Assembly (NCBI GenBank): GCA_002400415.1
Contig: DGQP01000007.1
Span: 338,348-402,347, forward strand
From: Chitinophagaceae bacterium UBA4411
Lineage (GTDB): Bacteria > Bacteroidota > Bacteroidia > Chitinophagales > Chitinophagaceae
Reading direction: 5' to 3'
DNA length: 64,000 nucleotides
Shown: piece by piece, positions 27,835 through 36,532 of the stretch
How positions within the stretch are numbered: position 1 is the first letter of the stretch
Layout: every line of letters starts with the position of its first letter
The notes under the pieces: model-generated
The model's database searches: none
What the model was told of the DNA's origin: nothing
The model's input: the letters and a program-made list of their open reading frames with translations, nothing else
Position numbers and translations under genes: made by a program

Positions 27835-28164
27835 TTACTGGATACCGACTTTCTCCGTAAACGGTTTCATGCCATCATACTGTATCATGATGAAACAGAT
27901 CTTCTCTTTGGCAGGAGTAGTAAAGTTAAACGTGCCGGCGTTCACCTCCCGTTGCTCCACGATCCGGTGACCGCTGGCGGTCCACACCATAATGTTCTTG
28001 ATGAGTTTAGTGCTTTTCACGGTTACCTGTTTGCCGGATGTCAGGATGCGGTAGGGTTTGGCCGTTGGTTTAAACGAATCATTAGCCGGCTGGGCCAGGG
28101 AGGCTAACGTAAATAATAAAGAGGTGACGATCACCATGAATCGCCGGGTAGCTGGACGCATCAT
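27835..28164 (-). CDS. Small secreted protein resembling a T9SS C-terminal sorting domain
   Basis: 109 residues from the ATG at 28164 (the frame stays open to 28233, but those 23 residues lack signal character). After a signal peptide ending LASLAQ, the rest is a single beta domain of about 80 residues: IKNIMVWTASGHRIVEQ, a middle AGTFNF, and the end FTEKVGIQ. This resembles the Por_Secre_tail (type IX secretion) domain but without any cargo attached, an odd arrangement. Function unknown. Confidence 0.6.
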   Translation of the reverse strand: MMRPATRRFMVIVTSLLFTLASLAQPANDSFKPTAKPYRILTSGKQVTVKSTKLIKNIMVWTASGHRIVEQREVNAGTFNFTTPAKEKICFIMIQYDGMKPFTEKVGIQ

Positions 28165-28273
28165 AGAATAGAAATTTGATTTTATCGCTTTCAGAGGGCA
28201 GGAGGGTTCGGATCGGGAGGTTCTAAACGGCAAGAATCATGCTATATTGCAGCAGCACTTTAAAAATTTTGTT

Positions 28274-28624
28274 ATGACTATTCAGGAAGCGCAGCAACAG
28301 GTGGATGGCTGGATCAAAACCGTGGGTGTCCGTTATTTCAGTGAACTCACGAATATGACTATTCTGACAGAAGAAGTAGGAGAATTAGCTAGACATATGG
28401 CGAGGATGTATGGAGATCAGTCCTACAAACCGGGTGAGAAGCCCACTGCTGCGGAGGGGGTCGGGGGAGGCCCTCTGGCCGATGAAATGGCGGATGTGCT
28501 CTGGGTCTTGATCTGCCTGGCCAACCAGACAGGTGTTAATTTGACGGAGGCGCTGGAAAAGAATTTTGAAAAGAAGAATATACGGGATGCGGAGCGGCAT
28601 AAGAGTAACGAGAAATTGCTGTGA
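28274..28624 (+). CDS. MazG-like nucleotide pyrophosphohydrolase
   Basis: 116-residue all-alpha hydrolase with the magnesium-binding pattern E33-E34-x-x-E37 and D70-E71-x-x-D74 of the MazG/dUTPase-like superfamily. It would cleave nucleoside triphosphates to monophosphates as house-cleaning; the exact substrate is unknown. The frame opens at a TTG at 28247 but ATG at 28274 (MTIQEAQ) fits the family. Confidence 0.88.
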   Translation: MTIQEAQQQVDGWIKTVGVRYFSELTNMTILTEEVGELARHMARMYGDQSYKPGEKPTAAEGVGGGPLADEMADVLWVLICLANQTGVNLTEALEKNFEKKNIRDAERHKSNEKLL

Positions 28625-28630
28625 CGATGT

Positions 28631-28684
28631 AACCATTAAGAAGTTAAGGGACATGAACCCTAACTAATCTTAAATCCTTAATGG
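28631..28684. repeat. ATTAAGAAGTTAAG-type intergenic inverted repeat
   Basis: Terminal inverted repeats ACCATTAAG (28631-28639) and CTTAATGGT (28676-28684) enclose an inner GGG/CCC stem around ACATGAA. The core ATTAAGAAGTTAAG (28634-28647) occurs again at 41044-41057 and inverted with one mismatch at 41325-41338. It follows the MazG-like gene and could end its transcript. Confidence 0.6.
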
Positions 28685-28769
28685 TAAATGAATTTTCAGG
28701 GCATTCAATCACCTGCTACAATACTAAACAGAGTTGTTCGGTAAAGTGAATTAAATCCCCAATCTGGCT

Positions 28770-28777
28770 TATTTTTG
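28770..28777 (+). promoter_or_regulatory. -7 element TATTTTTG of the glycyl-tRNA synthetase gene
   Basis: Match to TAnnTTTG, 8 bp upstream of the ATG at 28785, which would give a very short leader. No good -33 element was seen. Confidence 0.45.
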
Positions 28778-28784
28778 CCGCCTT

Positions 28785-30290
28785 ATGGCAAACGATACGA
28801 ATAAATTCCAGGCGATCATTTCGCATTGCAAAGAATACGGCTTCATTTTCCCGAGCAGCGAGATTTATGACGGGCTGCAGGCGGTCTACGATTATGGCCA
28901 GATGGGCAGTGAACTGAAAAAGAATATCAAAGATTACTGGTGGAAGAGCATGACGCAGCTCCAGGATAATATTGTGGGTATTGACGCGGCTATTTTTATG
29001 CACCCCACCACCTGGAAAGCCAGCGGCCACGTTGATAATTTCAACGACCCGATGATCGACAATAAGGATAGTAAGAAAAGATACAGGGTGGATCATTTGA
29101 TCGAAGGATACGTGGAAGATTTAAAGAGAAATGCAGTAGAAAAAATAATGGATAATGCCTTATCTCTTGAGACAATAAAGAAAGGGGATGATTTATTAGC
29201 ACAAATGGATACTTTATTGGCAACGGATGATTTTGCCGGTTTAAAAAAAATGATCGAGGATAATAAGATCAAATGTGCCATCAGTGGCACCTGCAACTGG
29301 ACCGATATCCGCCAGTTCAACCTCATGTTCTCTACGGAATTTGGTTCTACTGTCTCCAGTGATGATGAGGATAACAAAGTGTACCTCCGTCCGGAAACGG
29401 CCCAGGGTATTTTTGTGAACTTCCTGAATGTACAGAAGACCGGACGCATGAAAATACCTTTTGGTATTGCGCAGATCGGTAAGGCTTTCCGGAATGAAAT
29501 TGTAGCCAGGCAGTTCATTTTCCGCATGCGGGAGTTTGAACAGATGGAAATGCAGTTCTTTATCCGTCCCGGCACACAGAAAGAATGGTATGAAAAATGG
29601 AAAGCCACCAGACTAGAATGGCATAAATCCTTAGGTATCCCGGCTGAGAAATACCGTTACCATGATCATGTGAAGCTGGCTCACTACGCCGATGCAGCCT
29701 GTGATATTGAATTTGAATTCCCGATTGGTTTTAAAGAACTGGAAGGTATTCACAGCCGTACCGACTTCGATCTGAAACAGCACCAGGAATACAGCAAGAA
29801 AAAGCAGCAGTATTTCGATAATGATATTGACCCGGCTACCGGCAAACCTTATGGTAATTATATACCGTATGTGATCGAAACATCGATCGGGCTCGACCGT
29901 ATGTTCCTCGCCGTGGTCAGTCATGCTTACGAAGAGCAGGACCTCAGTACCCCGGACAAGCCGGACAGCCGGGTGGTCCTGAAATTCCCCGCCAAACTGG
30001 CCCCGATCAAGCTGGCAGTATTGCCCCTGACCAAGAAAGATGGCCTGCCGGAAATTGCCGAACAGATCATGACAGACCTGAAACCGCATTTCCGTTGTTT
30101 CTATGAGGAGAAGGATTCCATTGGTAAGCGGTACCGCCGGATGGATGCACTCGGAACCCCGTTTTGTGTAACGGTGGATCACCAGACCAAAGAAGATAAT
30201 ACCGTAACAATACGTCACCGGGATTCGATGGAGCAGGAAAGAGTTCCCATTGAAAAGCTAAAAGAGATAGTCTTGTCCGCAATTGAATAA
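28785..30290 (+). CDS. glyQS: Glycyl-tRNA synthetase, homodimeric type
   Basis: 501-residue class II synthetase of the alpha2 type. Motif 2 region YLRPETAQGIFVNF and the motif FRNEIVARQFIFRMREFEQMEMQ are clear (shown here as parts of a continuous run), with the anticodon-binding domain at about 390-495 (KLAVLPLTKKDGLPEIAEQI). The insertion between about residues 95 and 165 is typical. Essential for translation. It starts at the ATG at 28785 and stands alone as a transcription unit. Confidence 0.97.
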   Translation: MANDTNKFQAIISHCKEYGFIFPSSEIYDGLQAVYDYGQMGSELKKNIKDYWWKSMTQLQDNIVGIDAAIFMHPTTWKASGHVDNFNDPMIDNKDSKKRYRVDHLIEGYVEDLKRNAVEKIMDNALSLETIKKGDDLLAQMDTLLATDDFAGLKKMIEDNKIKCAISGTCNWTDIRQFNLMFSTEFGSTVSSDDEDNKVYLRPETAQGIFVNFLNVQKTGRMKIPFGIAQIGKAFRNEIVARQFIFRMREFEQMEMQFFIRPGTQKEWYEKWKATRLEWHKSLGIPAEKYRYHDHVKLAHYADAACDIEFEFPIGFKELEGIHSRTDFDLKQHQEYSKKKQQYFDNDIDPATGKPYGNYIPYVIETSIGLDRMFLAVVSHAYEEQDLSTPDKPDSRVVLKFPAKLAPIKLAVLPLTKKDGLPEIAEQIMTDLKPHFRCFYEEKDSIGKRYRRMDALGTPFCVTVDHQTKEDNTVTIRHRDSMEQERVPIEKLKEIVLSAIE

Positions 30291-30311
30291 AAGCAATATA
30301 ACTTGTTAAAT

Positions 30312-30345
30312 AATAAGCTCTGAGAATACAATCTTGGGGCTTATT
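30312..30345 (+). terminator. Possible weak terminator after glyQS
   Basis: AATAAGC (30312-30318) pairs with GCTTATT (30339-30345), followed by TATTTT. The stem is short and the loop is 20 nt, so this is only a candidate. Confidence 0.35.
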
Positions 30346-30451
30346 TATTTTCCATCCCATTCAAAATCAAGTTTCCGCCTGATGAAGGTCAGTCTGTGCC
30401 GGGCCGGGTATTTCTACTTTGCCCTATCATTTAAGACTTAAAACTTCATAT

Positions 30452-33400
30452 ATGGAAACGATCACCAAGGCAACTCCCCCTGCCGGTAAATCAAAAAATA
30501 AGGAAGTGGTTACAGCCATCATGGATGGTAATGAAGCGGCTTCTTATATTGCTTACAAGACCAGCGAGGTCTGTGCTATTTACCCGATTACTCCTTCTTC
30601 CGCCATGGGCGAATGGGCTGATGAATGGAGCAGCAACGAGGTAAAAAATATTTACGACGAGGTTCCCAAGATCATCGAAATGCAGAGTGAGGCTGGTGCA
30701 GCCGGCGCCATTCACGGCGCCTTACAGGGCGGTGCACTCGCTTCCACGTTTACCTGTTCACAGGGCCTGCTGCTGATGATCCCCAATATGTACAAGATTG
30801 CCGGTGAGTTAACACCCACCGTTTTTCATATCGCCGCCAGGACATTGGCCACCCACGCTTTATCTATTTTTGGCGATCACAGTGATGTGATGGCAGTCCG
30901 TTCCACCGGTTTTGCCATGTTATTTGGCAACAACCCGCAGGAAGCACATGATATGGCGATGATTGCCACTTCTGCCACACTCCGTTCCAGGATTCCTTTC
31001 CTGAATATATTTGATGGCTTCCGCACTTCCCATGAACTGAACCAGGTGGAAGTATTGCCGGATAATATCATCAAAGCAATGATCAATGAAGACGATGTGA
31101 ACAAACACCGTCAGCGTTCATTAAACCCTGAGCATCCTTTTGTAAGAGGTACTGCCCAAAACCCGGATGTGTTCTTCCAGAGCCGTGAAGCCTGTAACAA
31201 ATTCCACTGGGCTGTTCCTGATATCGTGGAAGAAACCATGAAGGATTTCGGCAAACTTACCGGCCGTTATTACAAACCTTTTGAATACCATGGTCACCCG
31301 CATCCTGATCGTGTTATTATCATGATGGGGTCCGGCGCAGAGACCGTGAAAGAAACTGTGGATTATGTAAACAAGATGGGTAAAACTGTGGGTGTGCTCA
31401 TTGTTCACCTGTATCGTCCCTTCTCCATCAAACATTTCATTGATACACTGCCCAAATCAGTAACAAGTATTGCCGTGCTGGATCGTTGCAAAGAACCCAA
31501 TGCCATCGGTGAGCCTTTATATATGGATGTGGTGAATGCCCTGAATGAATCACAGGAAAATCATCATGCCCACGTTATCGGTGGCCGTTATGGTCTTTCT
31601 TCCAAAGAATTCACACCGGGCATGGTAAGAGCCATCTATGCCGAAATGAAAAAGAAACACCCGAAACAACACTTCACTATCGGTATTGAAGATGATGTGA
31701 CCCATACAAGTTTGCATTATGACAAAGATTTCTCGCTGGAATCACAACACCTGTTCCGTGGCTTATTCTATGGTCTCGGTGCTGATGGTACAGTAAGCGC
31801 CAATAAGAACTCGATCAAAATCGTGGGTGATGTAACAGACTATCATGTACAGGGTTATTTTGTATATGATTCCAAGAAATCAGGTTCACTCACCGTATCC
31901 CACCTGCGTTTCAGCAAACACCCGATCCGTTCCACTTACCTCGTGGATTCAGCCAATTTCGTGGCCTGTCATCATTTTAATTACCTGAAAAAATATGATG
32001 TATTAAAATATGCAGAAGATGGCGCTACTTTCTTATTGAATGCTCCTTATACGGCTGATGAAGTATGGGCACAGTTGCCCCGGAAGATCCAGGAAGAGAT
32101 CGTGCATAAAAAACTGAAATTCTATGTGATCAATGCATCGAAAGTGGCGAAAGAAACCGGTATGGGATCCAAGATCAACTCGATCCTGCAAACCTGCTTC
32201 TTTGCTATTTCCAATGTCATGACAAGAGACCTGGCAATACAATATATTAAGAGTGCTATTAAGAAATCATACAGCCGCAAGGGTGAGGAAGTGGTTCAGA
32301 AAAACTACCAGGCGGTTGACCAAACCCTTGAAAATTTACACAGGATCGATTATTCAGGTTTCGAGATCGGAACAAAAGAAATCGAAGCACCTGTTTCCCT
32401 TTCTGCTCCTGATTTTGTACAGGAAGTACTGGGTAAGATCATTGCCGGTGAAGGTGACAGCCTGCCGGTAAGCGCTTTCCCGATCGACGGGACTTATCCT
32501 TCCGGAACCACGAAATGGGAAAAGAGGAATATCGCTGACCAGGTTCCTGTATGGGATCCTTCACTCTGTTCTCAATGCGGTAAATGTTACTTTGTTTGTC
32601 CTCACGCAGCAATCCGTGTAAAAGTATATGACCGTGACTGGCTGCCGGATGCTCCTTCATTCTTTAAACATACAGACCCGATAGGTAAAGAATTTATTAA
32701 AGACAAAGAAGCCTACACGTTACAGGTGGCCGTGGAAGATTGTACCGGTTGCAAACTCTGTACTGAAGTTTGCCCGATTGAAAGTAAAACAGAGCCCGGT
32801 CACAAGGCTATTGATATGAAAGATGTGCAGCCGATCAAAGAAGCAGAAAAAAATAACTGGGACTTCTTCTTATCACTGCCGGATATTGACAGGACAAGAG
32901 TAAATAAAGCCACTGTGAAAGGTTCACAGTTACTGGAACCCTTATTTGAATTTTCCGGTGCCTGCAGCGGTTGCGGTGAAACACCTTACCTGAAATTACT
33001 CACCCAGTTGTTCGGGGACAGGATGATTGTGGCCAATGCAACAGGTTGTTCTTCCATCTTTGGTGCTAACCTTCCGACCACTCCGTGGACAAAAGATGCA
33101 CTGGGACACGGACCTGCCTGGGCAAACTCACTGTTTGAAGACAATGCAGAATTTGGTCTGGGTATCAAACTTGCTACTGATAAGAAAAGAGATATGGCCA
33201 TTCACCTGCTGAAAAAACTGCGGGAAGAAGTGGGCAGCGAACTGGTGGATACAATTTTACAAAATGCGGAAAACTCCGAAGCAGAACTGGCACAACAGAG
33301 AGTAAGTGTCAATGAACTGAAGAAGAGATTGCGCCAGTTGCAAACCGAAGAATCCTTCCGCCTGTACCAGGTGGCTGAGTTCTTAGAGAAAAAATCCATG

Positions 33401-34027
33401 TGGATCGTGGGTGGTGATGGCTGGGCTTATGATATTGGTTTCAGCGGTCTTGACCATGTGCTCAGTACCGGTGAGAATGTGAATATACTGGTGATGGATA
33501 CTGAAGTGTATTCCAATACCGGCGGTCAAAAATCCAAAGCATCACCCATCGGGGCAAGTGCCAAATTTGCGATCAAAGGAAAAACAAACAGTAAAAAAGA
33601 CCTTGCTATGCAGGCCATTGCACATGGCAGTGCTTATGTGGCACAAATTGCAATGGGTGCCAACGACGTACATGCACTCAAGACAATCCTTGAAGCAGAA
33701 GCCTACCCTGGTCCTTCCTTAGTAATTGCATACAGCCATTGCATAGCCCATGGTTTTGATATGTGTCACGGTTTGGATCAGCAGCACCTGGCAGTTAATT
33801 CAGGTTACTGGCCACTGTTCCGTTACAATCCAATGAAAGGAAAAGGACAAAGGTTCACATTGGATTGTAAAGAACCATCTGTTCCGCTGGATGAATTCCT
33901 GTATCATGAAAACAGGTTTGCAACCATCAAGAATACAGATCCTGAAAAAGGAGCCGAATTCCTGAACATGGCTAACGATGGTATCCGTCAGCACTGGGAA
34001 AGAATCGAAGCAATGAAAGCACTATAA
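30452..34027 (+). CDS. nifJ: Pyruvate:ferredoxin (flavodoxin) oxidoreductase, single chain
   Basis: 1191 residues, the full fused PFOR. It converts pyruvate, CoA and oxidised ferredoxin to acetyl-CoA, CO2 and reduced ferredoxin. Domain I begins near residue 20 (DGNEAASYIAYKTSEVCAIYPITPSS). Two [4Fe-4S] ferredoxin motifs lie at about 705 (CSQCGKCYFVCP) and 766 (CTGCKLCTEVCP). A further CSGCGETPY and the TPP-binding part GGDGWAYDIGFSGLDHVL lie in the last third. ATG at 30452 is preferred over an upstream TTG. It is an oxygen-sensitive enzyme typical of anaerobic or microaerobic metabolism, and could feed ferredoxin to the truncated complex I further along (inference). Confidence 0.96.
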   Translation: METITKATPPAGKSKNKEVVTAIMDGNEAASYIAYKTSEVCAIYPITPSSAMGEWADEWSSNEVKNIYDEVPKIIEMQSEAGAAGAIHGALQGGALASTFTCSQGLLLMIPNMYKIAGELTPTVFHIAARTLATHALSIFGDHSDVMAVRSTGFAMLFGNNPQEAHDMAMIATSATLRSRIPFLNIFDGFRTSHELNQVEVLPDNIIKAMINEDDVNKHRQRSLNPEHPFVRGTAQNPDVFFQSREACNKFHWAVPDIVEETMKDFGKLTGRYYKPFEYHGHPHPDRVIIMMGSGAETVKETVDYVNKMGKTVGVLIVHLYRPFSIKHFIDTLPKSVTSIAVLDRCKEPNAIGEPLYMDVVNALNESQENHHAHVIGGRYGLSSKEFTPGMVRAIYAEMKKKHPKQHFTIGIEDDVTHTSLHYDKDFSLESQHLFRGLFYGLGADGTVSANKNSIKIVGDVTDYHVQGYFVYDSKKSGSLTVSHLRFSKHPIRSTYLVDSANFVACHHFNYLKKYDVLKYAEDGATFLLNAPYTADEVWAQLPRKIQEEIVHKKLKFYVINASKVAKETGMGSKINSILQTCFFAISNVMTRDLAIQYIKSAIKKSYSRKGEEVVQKNYQAVDQTLENLHRIDYSGFEIGTKEIEAPVSLSAPDFVQEVLGKIIAGEGDSLPVSAFPIDGTYPSGTTKWEKRNIADQVPVWDPSLCSQCGKCYFVCPHAAIRVKVYDRDWLPDAPSFFKHTDPIGKEFIKDKEAYTLQVAVEDCTGCKLCTEVCPIESKTEPGHKAIDMKDVQPIKEAEKNNWDFFLSLPDIDRTRVNKATVKGSQLLEPLFEFSGACSGCGETPYLKLLTQLFGDRMIVANATGCSSIFGANLPTTPWTKDALGHGPAWANSLFEDNAEFGLGIKLATDKKRDMAIHLLKKLREEVGSELVDTILQNAENSEAELAQQRVSVNELKKRLRQLQTEESFRLYQVAEFLEKKSMWIVGGDGWAYDIGFSGLDHVLSTGENVNILVMDTEVYSNTGGQKSKASPIGASAKFAIKGKTNSKKDLAMQAIAHGSAYVAQIAMGANDVHALKTILEAEAYPGPSLVIAYSHCIAHGFDMCHGLDQQHLAVNSGYWPLFRYNPMKGKGQRFTLDCKEPSVPLDEFLYHENRFATIKNTDPEKGAEFLNMANDGIRQHWERIEAMKAL

Positions 34028-34046
34028 GGGTATATAGATGTTTACA

Positions 34047-34082
34047 AAAGCAAAGGGATCCTGAACAGGATCCCTTTGCTTT
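34047..34082 (+). terminator. Strong terminator hairpin after nifJ
   Basis: Perfect 17-bp inverted repeat AAAGCAAAGGGATCCTG / CAGGATCCCTTTGCTTT, with only AA between the arms (effective loop about 4-6 nt). It ends in TTT and follows the nifJ stop by 20 bp. Confidence 0.88.
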
Positions 34083-34199
34083 AACAATAAATTCTGGTAA
34101 GCGGGCAATGATATTAATCATATTCAGGATGATATTATCCGCATACCTTCCGGCTTCGCTTCAGTATTACAAAACACAAATAATTATTACAGTGTTGGG

Positions 34200-34673
34200 A
34201 TGTTCGAACCCGTGAATACTCATATCAGCCTGTTTTTAGAAAAGCAAACCTGTGCCAGTGTTTGTTGTGCTGATGAACAGGGTAATCCTTATTGCTTTAG
34301 TTGTTTTTATGTCTTTAACAGCAGGGATGTGGTATTGTATTTTAAATCCTCTGCATCGGCTCATCATTCTTCTATTCTGGAAAAAAATCCTCAGGTGGCG
34401 GGTACCGTTTTGCCCGACAAACTAAATATACTCCAGGTAAAAGGGATACAGTTTGAAGGCGAGCTATTGCCAGCCGGTCATCAATTATCGAAAAAAGCTG
34501 CTGCCGGCTACTATAAAAAATATCCTGCTGCATTAGCCATGTCCGGTGATATCCGGACCATCCGGATCAATCATATCAAATTCACGGATAATACACTTGG
34601 CTTTGGAACAAAGATTCCCTGGTACAGGGAAGAACAGGAGCTGAATCATCAAAAGAAGCCGCAGTTGGGTTAA
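34200..34673 (+). CDS. Pyridoxamine 5'-phosphate oxidase-like (FMN split-barrel) protein
   Basis: 157 residues. The split-barrel pattern is visible: FLEKQTCASVCCADEQGNPYCF, VVLYFKSSASAHHSSILEKNPQVAGTV (in two parts) and IKFTDNTLGFG near the end. It resembles the YhbP/UPF0306-type branch. It would bind FMN or another cofactor; the activity is unknown. It is followed 47 bp later by the 603-residue gene on the same strand, perhaps as a pair. Confidence 0.8.
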   Translation: MFEPVNTHISLFLEKQTCASVCCADEQGNPYCFSCFYVFNSRDVVLYFKSSASAHHSSILEKNPQVAGTVLPDKLNILQVKGIQFEGELLPAGHQLSKKAAAGYYKKYPAALAMSGDIRTIRINHIKFTDNTLGFGTKIPWYREEQELNHQKKPQLG

Positions 34674-34720
34674 TTACCCGGGTACAGGCATTCTGACTAA
34701 AAATATAACTGGTATAACTT

Positions 34721-36532
34721 ATGAATTATCCTTCCCCGCATACATTTCATATCCCGGTAATGGGTTTGGCGTATACGATTGACAGCCCCATTAAAGTGGC
34801 ACGGTTTGGGATTTCGTCTGTGATTTCTATTGTTGAGGACCGGTTAGTGGAAATGATGCGGAGTTATTATTATCCGACAATTAACCAGGAGTATAAACCG
34901 ATCGGTACAAATGAGGAAGATTACAGGGCCAAAAGGATTACCGATTACCTGGACCTGGTGCATACGATTGTAACAGCACAGGTGGAGAAAATCAGGAAGG
35001 AAAAATTTGCGCCCGGCTCTGAAATAGTAAAATACTTTGAATTGTTGCCGGATGACAGCGAATTAAAAAGGAAATACCGTCAGCTGTCCCTGCTGGCAGA
35101 GCAGCCGGCAAAAGAGAAACTGGAAGCATATTTACGACAGCAAATAAGGCCGGGACGAATTGATGTAAATATTATGACCAAAACAGACAGGGATAATTAT
35201 GATGAAAAAGGAGAGTTAATACAGAACGGATCGGATGCAGTGGCTGCGCTGAGAGGGTACGCTAACAGTAAGCTTACAGATTCAACGATCGTTTTTTCTG
35301 CCGGCATGAACCCCCGTTTATACAACTATCTTGAAAACTGCAAAGAGTTTGATGTGAATGAAGATGGCGGGTTCGGCAAAAAAGTGGCGATTAAAGTGAG
35401 TGACTACCGTTCAGCATTGATACAGGGAAAATACCTGGCAAAAAAAGGGATATGGGTAAGCGAATTCAGGATTGAATCCGGTTTGAATTGCGGCGGTCAT
35501 GCTTTTGCGACAGAAGGGTATCTGCTGGGCCCGATACTGGATGAATTTAAATTAAACAGGCAGGAACTGATTGACACCCTCTTTGAGATATATAATTCTG
35601 CTTTGTATAAAAAGACAGGCCGGAAATTTATTTATCCGCCCCGGATGGTATTTTCTGCGCAGGGCGGCATTGGTACACATGAGGAAGATTTTTTCCTGCG
35701 CCGTCATTATGATATTGAAAGTACCGGCTGGGGAACACCTTTTCTGCTGGTACCCGAAGCAACTACAGTTGATGACGCTACATTAGAACTATTGAGTGAG
35801 GCAAAAGAAAAAGATATTACACTCAGCCGTAACTCACCGATGGGTGTCCGTTTTCATTACCTGAAAGGGACCAGTGCAGCGGCAGAAAAAGCAGCCCGTA
35901 TCAACAATGGTCAGCCGGGAAGCCCCTGCACGGAGAAACACCTTGCTTTCAATACAGAATTTACAAAGGAATCAATCTGCACAGCCTCCCGTAAATACCA
36001 GGCGTTAAAAATAGCTGAGCTACAATCTCTGCATCTGCCCGAACCTGAATACAAACGGCAGCTTTCAGAAGTACTGGATAAAGAGTGCCTGTGTGTGGGC
36101 CTGAGTAATGCTGCAGCTATCAGTTATAAACAGACTTTTGTAAAAAAACTAAATGCGGTCACGATTTGCCCGGGTCCCAATATTGTCAATTTCTCCAAAG
36201 TAGTGTCACTAAAAAAAATGGTGGCTCATATTTATGGGAGAACCAATATCCTTGCCACTACAAACAGGCCGCATATGTTCATAACAGAACTGAACCTGTA
36301 TATCGACTATCTTAAAGAACAATTGAAAGCCGATGCCGGTAGCGGTGAACTTCCAAAACGAAAAAAATACTACCACAATTATTACCAGAATCTCCGGAAT
36401 GGAATAAAATACTACCGGAGCCTGCCTTCCATAGCGGTTGCCCGCAGGAATGAATTCTTTAAGGCTTTGTATTATGCAGAGATAGAACTTGATTCCCTGA
36501 ATTACCAATATACGCTCAGCGAGAAAGGCTGA
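34721..36532 (+). CDS. Conserved-looking cysteine-rich protein of unknown function (603 residues)
   Basis: Not recognised. The protein is soluble, without signal peptide or membrane helices. Visible landmarks: FHIPVMGLAYTIDSPIKVARFGISSV at the start (two parts of one run), VFSAGMNPRLY near 191, NCGGHAFATEGYLLGP at 256-271, AQGGIGTHEEDFFL at 313-326, TGWGTPFLLVPEATTVDD at 335-352, and SPMGVRFHYLKGT at 372-384. Seven cysteines lie at 207, 257, 403, 420, 456, 458 and 483; the last five (C403, C420, C456-x-C458, C483-P-G-P) could be iron-sulfur ligands. The glycine-rich motifs and alternating order suggest an FMN-type TIM barrel like that of nitronate monooxygenase or glutamate synthase, but this is inference. 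The C-terminus is basic and tyrosine-rich. Its stop touches the stop of the convergent tpl-like gene. Confidence 0.8.
   Translation: MNYPSPHTFHIPVMGLAYTIDSPIKVARFGISSVISIVEDRLVEMMRSYYYPTINQEYKPIGTNEEDYRAKRITDYLDLVHTIVTAQVEKIRKEKFAPGSEIVKYFELLPDDSELKRKYRQLSLLAEQPAKEKLEAYLRQQIRPGRIDVNIMTKTDRDNYDEKGELIQNGSDAVAALRGYANSKLTDSTIVFSAGMNPRLYNYLENCKEFDVNEDGGFGKKVAIKVSDYRSALIQGKYLAKKGIWVSEFRIESGLNCGGHAFATEGYLLGPILDEFKLNRQELIDTLFEIYNSALYKKTGRKFIYPPRMVFSAQGGIGTHEEDFFLRRHYDIESTGWGTPFLLVPEATTVDDATLELLSEAKEKDITLSRNSPMGVRFHYLKGTSAAAEKAARINNGQPGSPCTEKHLAFNTEFTKESICTASRKYQALKIAELQSLHLPEPEYKRQLSEVLDKECLCVGLSNAAAISYKQTFVKKLNAVTICPGPNIVNFSKVVSLKKMVAHIYGRTNILATTNRPHMFITELNLYIDYLKEQLKADAGSGELPKRKKYYHNYYQNLRNGIKYYRSLPSIAVARRNEFFKALYYAEIELDSLNYQYTLSEKG

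Noticed and set aside
29631..30218. Minus-strand open frame of 195 codons
   Set aside because: Antisense to the glycyl-tRNA synthetase gene; no recognisable motif.
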